Part shown: one piece after another, positions 26,748 to 37,524 of the stretch | How positions within the stretch are numbered: the stretch's first letter is position 1 | Layout of the letters: every line of letters begins with the position of its first letter | Assembly: GCF_943736975.1 (NCBI RefSeq) | Contig: NZ_CALSFO010000009.1 | Location: forward strand, 1-57,180 | DNA length: 57,180 bases | DNA from: Streptococcus sp. Marseille-Q0941 | GTDB taxonomy: Bacteria; Bacillota; Bacilli; Lactobacillales; Streptococcaceae | Direction of reading: 5' to 3' | Made by a program: the position numbers and the translations under genes | Notes under the pieces: generated by a model | What the model was told of the DNA's origin: nothing | Database searches by the model: none | What the model saw: the letters and a program-made list of their open reading frames with translations, nothing else

Positions 26748-27902
26748 ATGAATTATTTTGAGGGGAATGAGTTTTTCCTTCTCTTGTTTGTAGTTTTACT
26801 GATTGGTTTTGTGGTAAACTTTTTTGAGAAACGTAAGGACTACTATATTTTGGCGCTCTCCCTCTTATTTGCAGGAGCTATTTATGGCAAGAGTCGAGCG
26901 ATGATAGTCTATTTACTTGCCTTTATCGTCTACCAATATTTTCTAGTATTTCTTGCACAGAGGATAGAAGCAAAGCGACTGAAACCACTGGTTTTTCTTT
27001 CCATTCTTCCTTTGGTGATCAATAAAGTCTTTGCCCTGACTTCTCTCCATTTGTTGGCCTTTATTGGAATTTCTTATATGTCCTTCAAGACTATTCAGAT
27101 CATGCTAGAAATATCAGATGGTTTGATCAAGGAGAAGGTTAGTATAAAAGACTACCTGCAATTTTTACTTTTTTTCCCTACGGTTAGTGCAGGACCAATT
27201 GATCGAAGCAGGAGATTTCTAAAAGAGATAAATGAGGTCATGCCTCGAAAAGAGTATCTAGAGTTGGCAGGGGACGGTGTTTATCGTATCGTTTTAGGTC
27301 TGCTTTATAAGGTTGTTTTATCAACCTATGTGTACCAGATCTTGCTCTCTCTAAGCAATACTGGCACAGTCGTTTACTCAATCAAGTATATGTACCTCTA
27401 TACCTTGTATCTGTTCTTCGACTTTGCAGGCTATAGTCTAATGGCCGTTGGAAGTAGCAACATTCTAGGTATTCAGACACCGATGAACTTTAACAAACCT
27501 TTTTTGAGTGTCGATATCAAGGATTTTTGGACCAGATGGCATATCACCTTGTCGACCTGGTTGAGAGATTTTGTATTTTCAAGAGTATTGATGCAGGTTA
27601 TCAGGAAAAAATGGTTTAAAAATAGACTACACAATGCAACCTATGCCTATATGGTCAATATGTTGGTCATGGGTTTTTGGCATGGTCTTAGTGTTAGCTA
27701 CATTGTTTATGGTTTTTATCATGGTGTCTTGATGGCTGGATTTGAAGTGTATCAAAAGAAAAGCAATTTTTATAAGAAAAATAAAAACAAAAACTGGTAT
27801 AAACTACTGAGTTGGTTTGTGACCATGAATTTGGTTATGATTGGTTTCTTTATCTTTTCAGGTGAACCCTATAAAATCTTACTGACGATTTTAAAGAGAT
27901 AA
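26748..27902 (+). CDS. MBOAT acyltransferase, second DltB-like protein
   Basis: 384 residues, about 10-11 membrane segments, MBOAT family. It shares with the true DltB downstream (31264) the runs [27 protein letters not shown] and the catalytic-histidine motif MGFWHG. DltB takes D-alanine from DltC in the cytoplasm and passes it across the membrane. This copy is divergent in sequence and 30 residues shorter. It heads an operon with a DltD-like gene 38 bases on. SD AAAGGAG. The acyl group and final acceptor are unknown; D-alanine is the simplest inference. Confidence 0.82.
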   Translation: MNYFEGNEFFLLLFVVLLIGFVVNFFEKRKDYYILALSLLFAGAIYGKSRAMIVYLLAFIVYQYFLVFLAQRIEAKRLKPLVFLSILPLVINKVFALTSLHLLAFIGISYMSFKTIQIMLEISDGLIKEKVSIKDYLQFLLFFPTVSAGPIDRSRRFLKEINEVMPRKEYLELAGDGVYRIVLGLLYKVVLSTYVYQILLSLSNTGTVVYSIKYMYLYTLYLFFDFAGYSLMAVGSSNILGIQTPMNFNKPFLSVDIKDFWTRWHITLSTWLRDFVFSRVLMQVIRKKWFKNRLHNATYAYMVNMLVMGFWHGLSVSYIVYGFYHGVLMAGFEVYQKKSNFYKKNKNKNWYKLLSWFVTMNLVMIGFFIFSGEPYKILLTILKR

Positions 27903-27940
27903 GAGATTGAAAAGAGATCGAAGGGATGGGATAAAACGAG

Positions 27941-29113
27941 ATGATTAAATTAAAAGCATTTTTACTATCGCTTGTGCTCGTAATTGCGACGCTTGCCCTT
28001 TTAAATGTGACATATGTCAAGAAGATTGAGGATTATTATAAAGTCAAGGATAACAGTATTCGTTATAGTACCTCGTATGAAAAGTATAAAAGTAGAGATA
28101 TTTTAACAAGCAATATCACTCCCAATACCCTGGTTTTATTGGGGTCATCTGAGTTGGTTGCAACGATAAATGAAGACTATCATCCCAATAAAATTTTTAA
28201 CTACGACGATTTTAATATCATGCAGATTGGGACTAGTTATTCTCAAAACATCGTTCAGGCTACGACCTTGGGCTCGATTGAGGGATCTATGAGTAAGCGA
28301 AAAGTAGCCATAGTAGAGTCTGTTCAGTGGTTTGAAAAAGATGGGACTCATCAAGATGCCTTTTTGAACAAGGCTTCTCAGGAACATATTTTCCACATGC
28401 TTGATAATGACAAGATTAGTAAGGAAACGAAAGAAAAAATAATCAATCGCATTATTGAGATTACCAAGGGGAACAAGCAACAAAATGACATCTACAAAAA
28501 ATACAAAAGTTATTTCATAGATGGAAAAGGGACCAGTTTTGATAAAACACTATTAGAGCTTGATAAGGCGATGTATTCCTTTAAGCTCAAACAGACTTTT
28601 TATCAAAAACATGCCAAATCAGATTATCCTTCACTAGGAGATAAAACCCCAGACTACGATTGGGAGAAAATGACAAATCAGTTTGTAGAAGAGGTCAAAA
28701 AGAAAACAGACAACAATGACTATGCTGTTGATAATAACTACTACAATACCTACTTAAAAGATCGCTATGCATCGCTGAAAGATTCTAATAAGGATTTGAG
28801 CTATCTGGAGTCACCAGAGTATTCAGATATGGAACTCTTCTTGACAGTTGCCAAAGAATTGGGCATCGAAGTTGAGGTCATCATTTTTCCAGTAAACGGG
28901 AAATGGAATGACTACACAGGTGTCTCAAGAGAGATGCGGGAGAAAACTTATAAAAAAATAGAAGATGTCGCAAAAAGTCATGGTGCAACGGTGCTAAACT
29001 ATGGAAATAGAGAGTATGATGATTACTTTTTGTTTGACGTGATGCACGTTGGAGTGAAAGGATGGATGGAAGTTGAAAAAGAACTTTACAAATTTGCAAA
29101 TCAAGCTAACTAA
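27941..29113 (+). CDS. Second DltD-like protein
   Basis: 390 residues with one N-terminal transmembrane anchor (about 5-26) and an extracellular SGNH-like esterase domain. Motifs line up with DltD at 32754: LLGSSELVAT (nucleophile Ser, as FLGSSEW in DltD), VESVQWF (as VISPQWF), FPVNGKWNDYTG (as QPVNKKWMEYTG) and DVMHVGVKGW with the catalytic Asp and His (as DTIHLGWLGW). It likely moves an acyl group onto a surface polymer outside the membrane. Overall it is diverged, so this is an old paralogue, not a recent duplication. Confidence 0.8.
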   Translation: MIKLKAFLLSLVLVIATLALLNVTYVKKIEDYYKVKDNSIRYSTSYEKYKSRDILTSNITPNTLVLLGSSELVATINEDYHPNKIFNYDDFNIMQIGTSYSQNIVQATTLGSIEGSMSKRKVAIVESVQWFEKDGTHQDAFLNKASQEHIFHMLDNDKISKETKEKIINRIIEITKGNKQQNDIYKKYKSYFIDGKGTSFDKTLLELDKAMYSFKLKQTFYQKHAKSDYPSLGDKTPDYDWEKMTNQFVEEVKKKTDNNDYAVDNNYYNTYLKDRYASLKDSNKDLSYLESPEYSDMELFLTVAKELGIEVEVIIFPVNGKWNDYTGVSREMREKTYKKIEDVAKSHGATVLNYGNREYDDYFLFDVMHVGVKGWMEVEKELYKFANQAN

Positions 29114-29231
29114 CACACATCGTTTAATCTTGTGGACCCTATTTTTCTATACAGTTATCTTAAGTATTGTGATTTACTGTTTTGTGACCGATTTTTCGAA
29201 CATCCAAGAATTTATCTATAGTGAATTCTAG
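29073..29231 (+). CDS. DltX-like microprotein of the second module
   Basis: A 52-residue ORF from a TTG at 29073 with AAGGAT about 9 bases upstream; a shorter start at TTG 29094 (45 residues) has no SD. It overlaps the end of the DltD-like gene by 41 bases in another frame. One transmembrane segment (about residues 17-38) is followed by the C-terminus QEFIYSEF, nearly the same as SFIYNEF at the end of DltX (29565-29696). In recent work on the Dlt pathway the C-terminal tyrosine of DltX is reported as the D-alanyl carrier between DltB and DltD; it is kept here. Too short for routine gene calling. Confidence 0.68.
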   Translation: MKKNFTNLQIKLTNTHRLILWTLFFYTVILSIVIYCFVTDFSNIQEFIYSEF

Positions 29232-29295
29232 GATTACAGACTATAAAAATCTCTAGATAAAGGGAACTGGACCGATAAAGCGAGACACAAGATAA

Positions 29296-29441
29296 GGCTC
29301 TATAATATTTATAATGGAGAAATCTTCTATAGGTAGTATGGACCCTACTTTGTTGTAGTTCCTTATATAATCTATACTGAAAAGCATTCAAACTATCATT
29401 AGAAAGAATCATATGGAACAATTTAATGTAGTTGAAATCTA
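29296..29441 (+). mobile_element. Second ISL3-family-like left-end remnant
   Basis: Starts GGCTCTATAAT and follows the same order of words as 207-350, ending with ATGGAACAATTTAATG, which reads MEQFN, like the start of ISL3-type transposases, then a stop after nine codons. Only the end of an element remains. It lies between the second acylation module and the dlt promoter. The rest of 29232-29564 holds the dlt promoter and leader. Confidence 0.5.
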
Positions 29442-29462
29442 GTGTAAATAGACGGCAAACAA

Positions 29463-29492
29463 TTGAAAAAATAGTCTATAAAGTGGTATAAT
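29463..29492 (+). promoter_or_regulatory. Promoter of the dlt operon
   Basis: -35 TTGAAA (29463-29468), 18-base spacer, -10 TATAAT (29487-29492) preceded by TGG (extended -10). The predicted leader to dltX is about 66 bases. Confidence 0.78.
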
Positions 29493-29564
29493 AGCAGAAA
29501 AATAAATGAGTAAGAAATTGATTTTATTTTAGTGAAAAATTACAGAAATGAATGGTTTTTCTTG

Positions 29565-29696
29565 ATGAAACAGAGAAAAGAATTGTACCTCTTTCTTGGT
29601 CGCACAGCCTTGTATTTTCTTATCTTTTTAGGGCTGCTTTATTTCTTTAGCTATCTTGGTCAGGGTCAAGGAAGCTTTATTTATAATGAATTTTAA
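29565..29696 (+). CDS. dltX: DltX, D-alanylation microprotein
   Basis: 43 residues, below usual gene-calling length. A charged start (MKQRKELYLFLGR) is followed by one transmembrane helix and the conserved C-terminal SFIYNEF. DltX is the small membrane protein that heads dlt operons and works with DltB and DltD; its C-terminal tyrosine motif is the key functional part. The start ATG lies 20 bases before the dltA SD region. It is co-transcribed with dltA, which begins 21 bases after its stop. Confidence 0.88.
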   Translation: MKQRKELYLFLGRTALYFLIFLGLLYFFSYLGQGQGSFIYNEF

Positions 29697-29716
29697 CTTG
29701 AAGGAGAATCCTTATT

Positions 29717-31267
29717 ATGTCAAATAAACCAATCGTAGATATGATTGAAGCGATTGAGCATTTTGCTAAGATCCAACCTACTTATCCTGTTTATAATATT
29801 TTGGGAGAAGAGCATACCTATGGCCAATTGAAGGCAGACTCAGATAGCTTAGCAGCCCACATTGACCAAATGGGTCTTCCTGAAAAGTCACCTGTTGTGG
29901 TCTTTGGTGGACAAGAATATGAAATGTTGGCAACCTTTGTGGCTCTGACCAAGTCTGGCCATGCCTATATCCCAATTGACAGCCATTCTGCCTTGGAGCG
30001 CGTGTCTGCTATTGTTGAAGTGGCTGAGCCGAGCCTAATTATCGCCATCAATGAGTTTCCTATTGAAAACCCAACTGCTCCGATCTTGAACTTGGAGCAA
30101 GTCCATGAAGCTTATGCGGCTCAGAATGCGTATGATTTGCAACATCCGGTCAAGGGGGATGATAACTACTACATCATCTTTACCTCTGGAACAACTGGAA
30201 AACCAAAAGGGGTGCAAATTTCACACGACAACTTGCTCAGCTTCACCAACTGGATGATTACAGACAAGGAATTTGCGACGCCAGAGCGTCCGCAAATGTT
30301 GGCGCAACCACCTTATTCCTTTGACTTGTCTGTCATGTACTGGGCACCGACCTTGGCTCTTGGAGGAACGCTTTTTGCTCTTCCATCAGCCATTACTCAA
30401 GACTTTAAACAACTCTTTGCGACCATCTTCTCTCTTCCGATTGCTATCTGGACTTCAACGCCATCTTTTGCAGATATGGCCATGTTGTCTGAAGATTTCA
30501 ATGCTGAAAAGATGCCAGGCATTACCCATTTCTACTTTGATGGGGAAGAGCTGACGGTTAAAACGGCTCAAAAACTACGCGAACGTTTTCCGAATGCGCG
30601 CATCATCAATGCTTACGGTCCAACGGAAGCAACGGTTGCTTTGTCAGCAGTCGCTATTACAGATGAGATGCTAGCGACTCTGAAACGCTTGCCAATTGGT
30701 TATACCAAAGAAGATTCTCCAACCTTCATCATTGATGAAGAAGGAAACAAATTGCCAAATGGAGAGCAAGGAGAGATCATCGTGTCTGGACCGGCTGTTT
30801 CAAAAGGTTATATGAACAATCCTGAAAAAACAGCAGAAGCCTTCTTCGAATTTGAAGGGCTTCCAGCCTACCATACGGGAGATGTTGGAACCATGACAGA
30901 TGAAGGTCTTCTTCTCTATGGTGGTCGGATGGACTTCCAGATCAAGTTTAACGGCTACCGTATTGAGCTAGAAGATGTTTCTCAAAACTTGAACAAATCT
31001 CAGTACATCGATTCTGCTGTTGCAGTGCCACGCTACAACAAGGATCACAAGGTTCAAAATCTTTTGGCCTATGTCATCTTAAAAGATGGCGTCAAAGAGC
31101 AATTTGAACGTGATATCGATATCACCAAAGCAATCAAGGAAGACCTGGAGGATATTATGATGTCTTATATGATGCCTTCAAAATTCCTTTACCGTGATAG
31201 TTTACCGCTGACTCCAAACGGGAAAATCGACATCAAAGGGTTGATTAACGAGGTAAACAATAGATGA
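29717..31267 (+). CDS. dltA: D-alanine--D-alanyl carrier protein ligase
   Basis: 516 residues, ANL adenylation enzyme. It activates D-alanine with ATP and loads it onto the phosphopantetheine of DltC. Visible: phosphate loop [11 protein letters not shown] (about 152-162), NAYGPTEAT (about 295), YHTGD (about 386) and the C-terminal catalytic lysine in LTPNGKID (about residue 505). SD AAGGAG. It overlaps dltB by 4 bases. Its product may also have to supply the second DltB-like protein, which has no ligase of its own. Confidence 0.95.
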   Translation: MSNKPIVDMIEAIEHFAKIQPTYPVYNILGEEHTYGQLKADSDSLAAHIDQMGLPEKSPVVVFGGQEYEMLATFVALTKSGHAYIPIDSHSALERVSAIVEVAEPSLIIAINEFPIENPTAPILNLEQVHEAYAAQNAYDLQHPVKGDDNYYIIFTSGTTGKPKGVQISHDNLLSFTNWMITDKEFATPERPQMLAQPPYSFDLSVMYWAPTLALGGTLFALPSAITQDFKQLFATIFSLPIAIWTSTPSFADMAMLSEDFNAEKMPGITHFYFDGEELTVKTAQKLRERFPNARIINAYGPTEATVALSAVAITDEMLATLKRLPIGYTKEDSPTFIIDEEGNKLPNGEQGEIIVSGPAVSKGYMNNPEKTAEAFFEFEGLPAYHTGDVGTMTDEGLLLYGGRMDFQIKFNGYRIELEDVSQNLNKSQYIDSAVAVPRYNKDHKVQNLLAYVILKDGVKEQFERDIDITKAIKEDLEDIMMSYMMPSKFLYRDSLPLTPNGKIDIKGLINEVNNR

Positions 31268-32508
31268 TGGATTTCCTGAAACAGCTCCCTCATATTGAGC
31301 CGTATGGGAATCTGCAGTACTTTTTGTATGTGATTACTGCCACCTTGCCAATCTTTATCGGTCTTTTTTTCAAAAAACGCTTTGCCTGGTATGAAATATT
31401 GGTTAGTCTCTTCTTTATCGTCACCATGTTGACGGGTGGCAAGACCAATCAATTGGCTGCCCTAGGGTTTTATCTGATATGGCAAATTGTATTGGTTCTT
31501 TTTTACAAGCAGTATCGAAAAACTAAAGACGGGAAATGGACTTTCTATCTCGTTAGTCTGTTATCTTTGCTTCCTATCATCTTTGTGAAGGTACAGCCAG
31601 CTATTAATGGAACACAGTCCTTGTTAGGCTTTATCGGAATTTCTTATCTGACTTTTCGTTCGGTAGGAGTCATTATCGAACTCAGAGATGGAGTCATTAA
31701 GGAATTAAAGATGAGGGAATACTTGCGTTTTCTCCTCTTTATGCCGACATTTTCAAGTGGTCCAATTGATCGCTTCAAACGTTTTAATGAAAATTATCAG
31801 ACGATTCCAGAGCGCGATGAGTTGATGGATATGTTAGCTGAGTCCGTTCGGTATATCATGTGGGGATTTCTGTATAAATTTATCCTAGCTCATATTTTAG
31901 GTGAGATTTTGTTACCTCCTCTAAAGAATCTAGCTTTACAGGAAGGGGGCGTCTTTAACTATTATGTAGTGGCAGTCATGTACACATTTGGTTTGGAACT
32001 TTTCTTTGACTTTGCAGGTTATTCCATGTTTGCTATAGCTATTTCAAATCTGATGGGGATTCGTAGTCCGATTAACTTCAACAAACCTTTCTTATCAAGA
32101 GATTTGAAAGAGTTTTGGAATCGCTGGCACATGAGTTTATCCTTCTGGTTCCGTGACTTTGTCTTTATGCGCTTGGTTATGGTGATGACGAGAAAGAAAT
32201 TGTTTAAGAATCGAAATGTGACCTCAAGTGTCGCCTATATCCTCAATATGCTGATTATGGGATTTTGGCATGGTGTGACCTGGTACTACATCGCCTATGG
32301 ACTTTTCCATGGGATTGGGCTGGTCATCAATGACGCTTGGGTTCGTAAGAAAAAAGCGCTCAATAAAGAACGGAAAAAAGCTGGAAAGGGTTCCTTACCT
32401 GAGAATCGCTGGATTCAGTTGCTTGGCATGGTTGTCACCTTCCATGTCGTGATGGTTTCATTCTTAATCTTTTCTGGATTTTTGAATGATTTATGGTTTA
32501 AAAAATAA
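31264..32508 (+). CDS. dltB: D-alanyl transfer protein DltB
   Basis: 414 residues, MBOAT family, about 11 membrane segments. The catalytic His is in [11 protein letters not shown] and other MBOAT signatures are [20 protein letters not shown]. It receives D-alanine from DltC and moves it across the membrane toward DltX/DltD for attachment to teichoic acids. It overlaps dltA by 4 bases (ATGATG start) and precedes dltC by 13 bases. Confidence 0.95.
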   Translation: MMDFLKQLPHIEPYGNLQYFLYVITATLPIFIGLFFKKRFAWYEILVSLFFIVTMLTGGKTNQLAALGFYLIWQIVLVLFYKQYRKTKDGKWTFYLVSLLSLLPIIFVKVQPAINGTQSLLGFIGISYLTFRSVGVIIELRDGVIKELKMREYLRFLLFMPTFSSGPIDRFKRFNENYQTIPERDELMDMLAESVRYIMWGFLYKFILAHILGEILLPPLKNLALQEGGVFNYYVVAVMYTFGLELFFDFAGYSMFAIAISNLMGIRSPINFNKPFLSRDLKEFWNRWHMSLSFWFRDFVFMRLVMVMTRKKLFKNRNVTSSVAYILNMLIMGFWHGVTWYYIAYGLFHGIGLVINDAWVRKKKALNKERKKAGKGSLPENRWIQLLGMVVTFHVVMVSFLIFSGFLNDLWFKK

Positions 32509-32518
32509 AAGGATATAA

Positions 32519-34022
<1,504 letters not shown>

Positions 34023-34030
34023 ATTGATTA

Positions 34031-34062
34031 AAAAAACTTGAACTGTTTTGTTCAGGTTTTTT
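34031..34062 (+). terminator. Rho-independent terminator of the dlt operon
   Basis: AAAAAACTTGAAC pairs with GTTCAGGTTTTTT (one G-U pair), 6-base loop, T-tract. Confidence 0.87.
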
Positions 34063-34102
34063 GGTTAAATAGCGAATATTTTAGATGAAAACAAGTCAAA
34101 AG

Positions 34103-34131
34103 TTTCATTTTTTTCAGAAATATCGTATAAT
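34103..34131 (+). promoter_or_regulatory. Promoter of the surface nucleotidase gene
   Basis: -10 TATAAT (34126-34131) with a weak -35 TTTCAT (34103-34108) at 17 bases. Start ATG at 34165. Confidence 0.55.
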
Positions 34132-34164
34132 ATAAAGGAAAAAAGAAAAGAAAAGGATTTCAAA

Positions 34165-36240
34165 ATGAATAAACGTTTCCTATTACCCGTCTTGTCGACA
34201 GCCCTGTTAGCTCCAGCCTTCTTAGCTGGACAAGTATACGCTGAAGAAGCAACAACTCCTGCAGAAAGTTCAGCTGTCGTAGCAACTCCAGCTCCGTCGG
34301 CGACTCCAGCTCCTGTTGAGAGGCCTGCAGTACCGGAAACTTCGGCAACTTCAGAAGAGATTGCACCTGCAGAAGCTCCGTCAGCTCCTGTTGAATCTAC
34401 TAAAAACGAAGAAAAGGACACCGTTATCTTACACACCAATGATGTGCACGGACGAATTGCAGAGGAGAAGGGAGTAATTGGTGATGCTAAGTTAGCGACT
34501 GTCATTGAGCAGGAACGCGCGAAATCAAATCAGAATACTCTAGTTGTTGATGCGGGAGACGCCTTCCAAGGTTTACCGATTTCCAACTCTACGAAGGGCG
34601 AAGCGCGTGCTGGAATTCTCAATGAGATGAATTATGATGCCATGGCTGTAGGAAATCATGAGTTTGACTTCGGCCTTGATGAAGCCAAGAAATACAAAGA
34701 AATTTTGAAATTCCCACTTCTCAGTGCCAATACCTATGTCAACGGAGCTCGTCTCTTTGAAGCTGCTACTATCGTTGACAAGGACAAGAATCGTGAAGGT
34801 GATGAGTTTGTTGTCATCGGTGTAACAACACCTGAAACAGCTACTAAAACTCACCCTAAAAATGTGAAAGGGGTAACCTTTACAGAGCCTATCGCAGAGG
34901 TCAATAAGGTTATCGAAGAAATTCAAGCTAAAGCTCTGGCAGAAGGCAAAGACTACAAACACTATGTTGTCCTTGCTCACTTGGGAGTTGATACAACAAC
35001 ACCTGTAGAATGGCGTGGTTCAACCTTGGCAGAAGCCTTGTCTAAAAATCCTCGTTTGAAAGGGAAACGCGTAACAGTAATCGATGGTCACTCTCATACA
35101 GTAGAATCAACGACTTATGGAGACAATGTTACCTATAACCAGACAGGAAGCTACCTTCATAATGTAGGAAAAATCACCTACAAATCACGTCAGCTTTTGG
35201 GCAATCCAACTCAGATTCCGGCTGCTGATGCTAAAAAATTACCAGCCAATCCAAAGATTGCTGCCATGGTCAAAGAAATCAAAGAAAAGTATGATGCTGA
35301 AAATGCAGTAGAAGTGGTTTCGAAGAGTCCAGTTGAGCTTAATGGCGATCGTGAAAATGTCCGTGTCCGTGAAACAAACCTAGGAAACGTTGTGGCAGAT
35401 GCTCTCTATCAATACGGACAAACAGGTTTTAGCCATCCAACAGATATCGCTGTAACCAATGGTGGCGGATTGCGTGAAACGATTGCCAAAGACAAACCAA
35501 TCACCAAGGGAAATGTTATCGCCGTTTTACCTTTCGGAAATACCATTACCCAAATCCAGGTAACAGGTCAACAAGTCCTTGACATGTTTGAGAAATCACT
35601 CGGTTCTATCTTACAGGTCGATAAGGACGGCAAAACTGTTATGGATGAAAATGGTCAGCCATTGCTAGAGCCAAGCGGAGGTTTCTTACAAGTTTCTGGT
35701 GTCAAGGTTTACTATGATACAAATCTACCTTCAGGGAAACGTGTCTTGGCTGTTCAAGTTAAAAATCATACAGACGGTGCCTACGAAAAGTTAGATCTAT
35801 CAAAAACTTACTACCTAACAACCAATGATTTCTTGGCTGCAGGTGGAGATGGTTATAGCATGCTTGGTGGTGTTCGAGAAGAAGGACCGTCAATGGATGC
35901 TGCCTTTGAAGATTACCTCAAGACAGCTGATTTGAACCAGTATGAGAAGATTAATCCAAATTCAAGAACTATTTCTGTGAATTCTAAAAACTTTACAATG
36001 CCTGAAGAGCAAGTTAAAGAGCAGAATCCAGCTAAACCAGAAAAAGACCAAGTTACAAATCCAACTCAACCAACTACTGTAAAAGTTGATTACAAGGCGG
36101 CAGATGGGTTTACCAACAAGACAACCGTAGCAGAGAAGTTATTACCAAATACAGGAAGCGAGCAGTCTATTTTCATGACAGTTCTTGGAATGTTCCTAGG
36201 GATAACTGCTCTATGGACTAGCCGTAAACAAGAGAAATGA
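34165..36240 (+). CDS. Cell-wall-anchored 5'-nucleotidase
   Basis: 691 residues. A signal peptide (ends about residue 27, VYA-EE) is followed by a Pro/Ala/Ser-rich linker (28-85). A calcineurin-type metallophosphoesterase domain comes next, with motifs LHTNDVHGRI, DAGDAFQG, GNHEFDFG and DGHSHT, then the 5'-nucleotidase C-terminal domain (about 380-590), and a sortase signal LPNTG with hydrophobic tail and TSRKQEK. Such enzymes dephosphorylate extracellular nucleotides to nucleosides such as adenosine, which dampens host immunity (family knowledge from S. sanguinis and S. suis homologues). It has its own promoter and terminator and sits between dlt and adc. Confidence 0.9.
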   Translation: MNKRFLLPVLSTALLAPAFLAGQVYAEEATTPAESSAVVATPAPSATPAPVERPAVPETSATSEEIAPAEAPSAPVESTKNEEKDTVILHTNDVHGRIAEEKGVIGDAKLATVIEQERAKSNQNTLVVDAGDAFQGLPISNSTKGEARAGILNEMNYDAMAVGNHEFDFGLDEAKKYKEILKFPLLSANTYVNGARLFEAATIVDKDKNREGDEFVVIGVTTPETATKTHPKNVKGVTFTEPIAEVNKVIEEIQAKALAEGKDYKHYVVLAHLGVDTTTPVEWRGSTLAEALSKNPRLKGKRVTVIDGHSHTVESTTYGDNVTYNQTGSYLHNVGKITYKSRQLLGNPTQIPAADAKKLPANPKIAAMVKEIKEKYDAENAVEVVSKSPVELNGDRENVRVRETNLGNVVADALYQYGQTGFSHPTDIAVTNGGGLRETIAKDKPITKGNVIAVLPFGNTITQIQVTGQQVLDMFEKSLGSILQVDKDGKTVMDENGQPLLEPSGGFLQVSGVKVYYDTNLPSGKRVLAVQVKNHTDGAYEKLDLSKTYYLTTNDFLAAGGDGYSMLGGVREEGPSMDAAFEDYLKTADLNQYEKINPNSRTISVNSKNFTMPEEQVKEQNPAKPEKDQVTNPTQPTTVKVDYKAADGFTNKTTVAEKLLPNTGSEQSIFMTVLGMFLGITALWTSRKQEK

Positions 36241-36247
36241 TGTTTAT

Positions 36248-36282
36248 AAGATGAAAACACATTGGGTGTTTTCATCTTTTTT
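36248..36282 (+). terminator. Rho-independent terminator of the nucleotidase gene
   Basis: AAGATGAAAACAC-attgg-GTGTTTTCATCTT followed by TTTT. The T-tract runs into the -35 of adcR. Confidence 0.9.
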
Positions 36283-36283
36283 C

Positions 36284-36311
36284 TTGACTCTGTACTTGGA
36301 TGTGATATACT
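36284..36311 (+). promoter_or_regulatory. Promoter of the adc operon
   Basis: -35 TTGACT (36284-36289), 16-base spacer, -10 TATACT (36306-36311) with TGA in front. Confidence 0.75.
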
Positions 36312-36322
36312 TAACTAGTAAA
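36311..36322. promoter_or_regulatory. AdcR operator
   Basis: TTAACTAGTAAA matches the streptococcal AdcR consensus TTAACYRGTTAA at 11 of 12 positions and starts at the last base of the -10. A second partial TTAACTAAA lies at 36328. Zinc-loaded AdcR should repress its own operon here. Confidence 0.75.
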
Positions 36323-36379
36323 CGAATTAACTAAAAGTTCTGTAATAATGGAAAAACTGTTCGAAGGAAGGGGCAAATC

Positions 36380-36820
36380 ATGAGACAATTAGCAACGGAA
36401 ATTGATCATTTTTTAAATGAAGTAATCTTGAAAGCTGAAAATCAGCATGAAATTTTGATTGGCCATTGTACCAGTAACGTGGCCTTGACAAACACTCAGG
36501 AGCATATTCTTATGCTCTTATCAGAGGAATCATTGACCAATTCGGAGTTGGCTCGCCGCCTCAATGTCAGTCAAGCAGCTGTCACCAAGGCCATTAAGTC
36601 CTTGATTAAAGAGGGGATGCTGGAAACTTCTAAGGATCCTAAGGATGCTCGAGTGATCTTCTATCAATTGACAGACCTGGCTCGGCCAATCGCTGAGGAG
36701 CATCACCATCATCATGAACACACGCTCTTAGCCTATGAACAAGTAGCAAGTCAGTTTACTCCAAATGAACAAGAAGTCATCCAGCGGTTTTTAACTGCTT
36801 TAGTAGGAGAAATCAAGTAA
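36380..36820 (+). CDS. adcR: Zinc-responsive MarR-family repressor AdcR
   Basis: 146 residues, winged-helix MarR fold with recognition helix [19 protein letters not shown] (about 68-86). Zinc ligands expected in AdcR are visible: early Glu/His/Cys (EILIGHCTS, His42 region) and the His-rich EEHHHHHEH (about 107-115). It represses zinc uptake genes when zinc is sufficient. SD GAAGGAAGGGG. It overlaps adcC by one base. Confidence 0.93.
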   Translation: MRQLATEIDHFLNEVILKAENQHEILIGHCTSNVALTNTQEHILMLLSEESLTNSELARRLNVSQAAVTKAIKSLIKEGMLETSKDPKDARVIFYQLTDLARPIAEEHHHHHEHTLLAYEQVASQFTPNEQEVIQRFLTALVGEIK

Positions 36821-37524
36821 TGAGATACATCACAGTAGAGGATTTGTCCTTCTATTATGACAAGGAACCTGTGCTTGAGCATATCAATTACAGTGTTGAT
36901 AGTGGGGAGTTTGTCACACTCACGGGAGAAAATGGAGCCGCTAAGACGACTCTTATCAAGGCCAGTCTGGGTATTTTGCAACCAAGATTTGGTAAAGTGA
37001 CCATTTCAAAGACCAACACTCGTGGGACAAAATTAAGAATTGCCTACCTTCCTCAGCAGATTGCAAGTTTTAATGCAGGTTTTCCAAGTACCGTATATGA
37101 ATTTGTCAAATCAGGTCGTTACCCGAGAAAGGGCTGGTTCCGTCGTTTAAATGCTCACGATGAGGAACATATCAAGGCTAGTTTAAACTCGGTTGGCATG
37201 TGGGAACATCGAGATAAACGCATTGGCTCCCTCTCTGGTGGGCAAAAGCAAAGAGCAGTCATTGCACGTATGTTCGCTTCGGATCCAGATATTTTTATCT
37301 TGGATGAGCCAACGACAGGGATGGATGCAGGGACCAAGAATGAATTTTATGAGCTCATGCACCATAGCGCCCACCATCATGGCAAGGCTGTTTTGATGAT
37401 TACTCACGATCCTGAAGAAGTAAAAGACTACGCAGATCGCAATATTCACCTTGTCCGAGACCAAGATTCGCCATGGCGTTGCTTCAATGTCCATGAAAGT
37501 GACCAGGAGGTGGAGCATGCTTAA
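36820..37524 (+). CDS. adcC: Zinc ABC transporter ATPase AdcC
   Basis: 234 residues with one ABC domain. The P-loop reads [10 protein letters not shown], with Ala where most ABC proteins have Gly (GxxGxGKT). The signature is LSGGQKQR and Walker B is [12 protein letters not shown]. The transport role is fixed by adcR upstream and adcB/adcA downstream. I recall the same Ala in other streptococcal AdcC proteins, so it is probably functional. The start overlaps the adcR stop and the end overlaps adcB by 8 bases. Confidence 0.93.
   Translation: MRYITVEDLSFYYDKEPVLEHINYSVDSGEFVTLTGENGAAKTTLIKASLGILQPRFGKVTISKTNTRGTKLRIAYLPQQIASFNAGFPSTVYEFVKSGRYPRKGWFRRLNAHDEEHIKASLNSVGMWEHRDKRIGSLSGGQKQRAVIARMFASDPDIFILDEPTTGMDAGTKNEFYELMHHSAHHHGKAVLMITHDPEEVKDYADRNIHLVRDQDSPWRCFNVHESDQEVEHA

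Noticed and set aside
26748..29113. Recent tandem duplication of dltB and dltD
   Set aside because: The two sets share only motifs and short runs, with different lengths and composition; an old paralogue or transferred module fits better.
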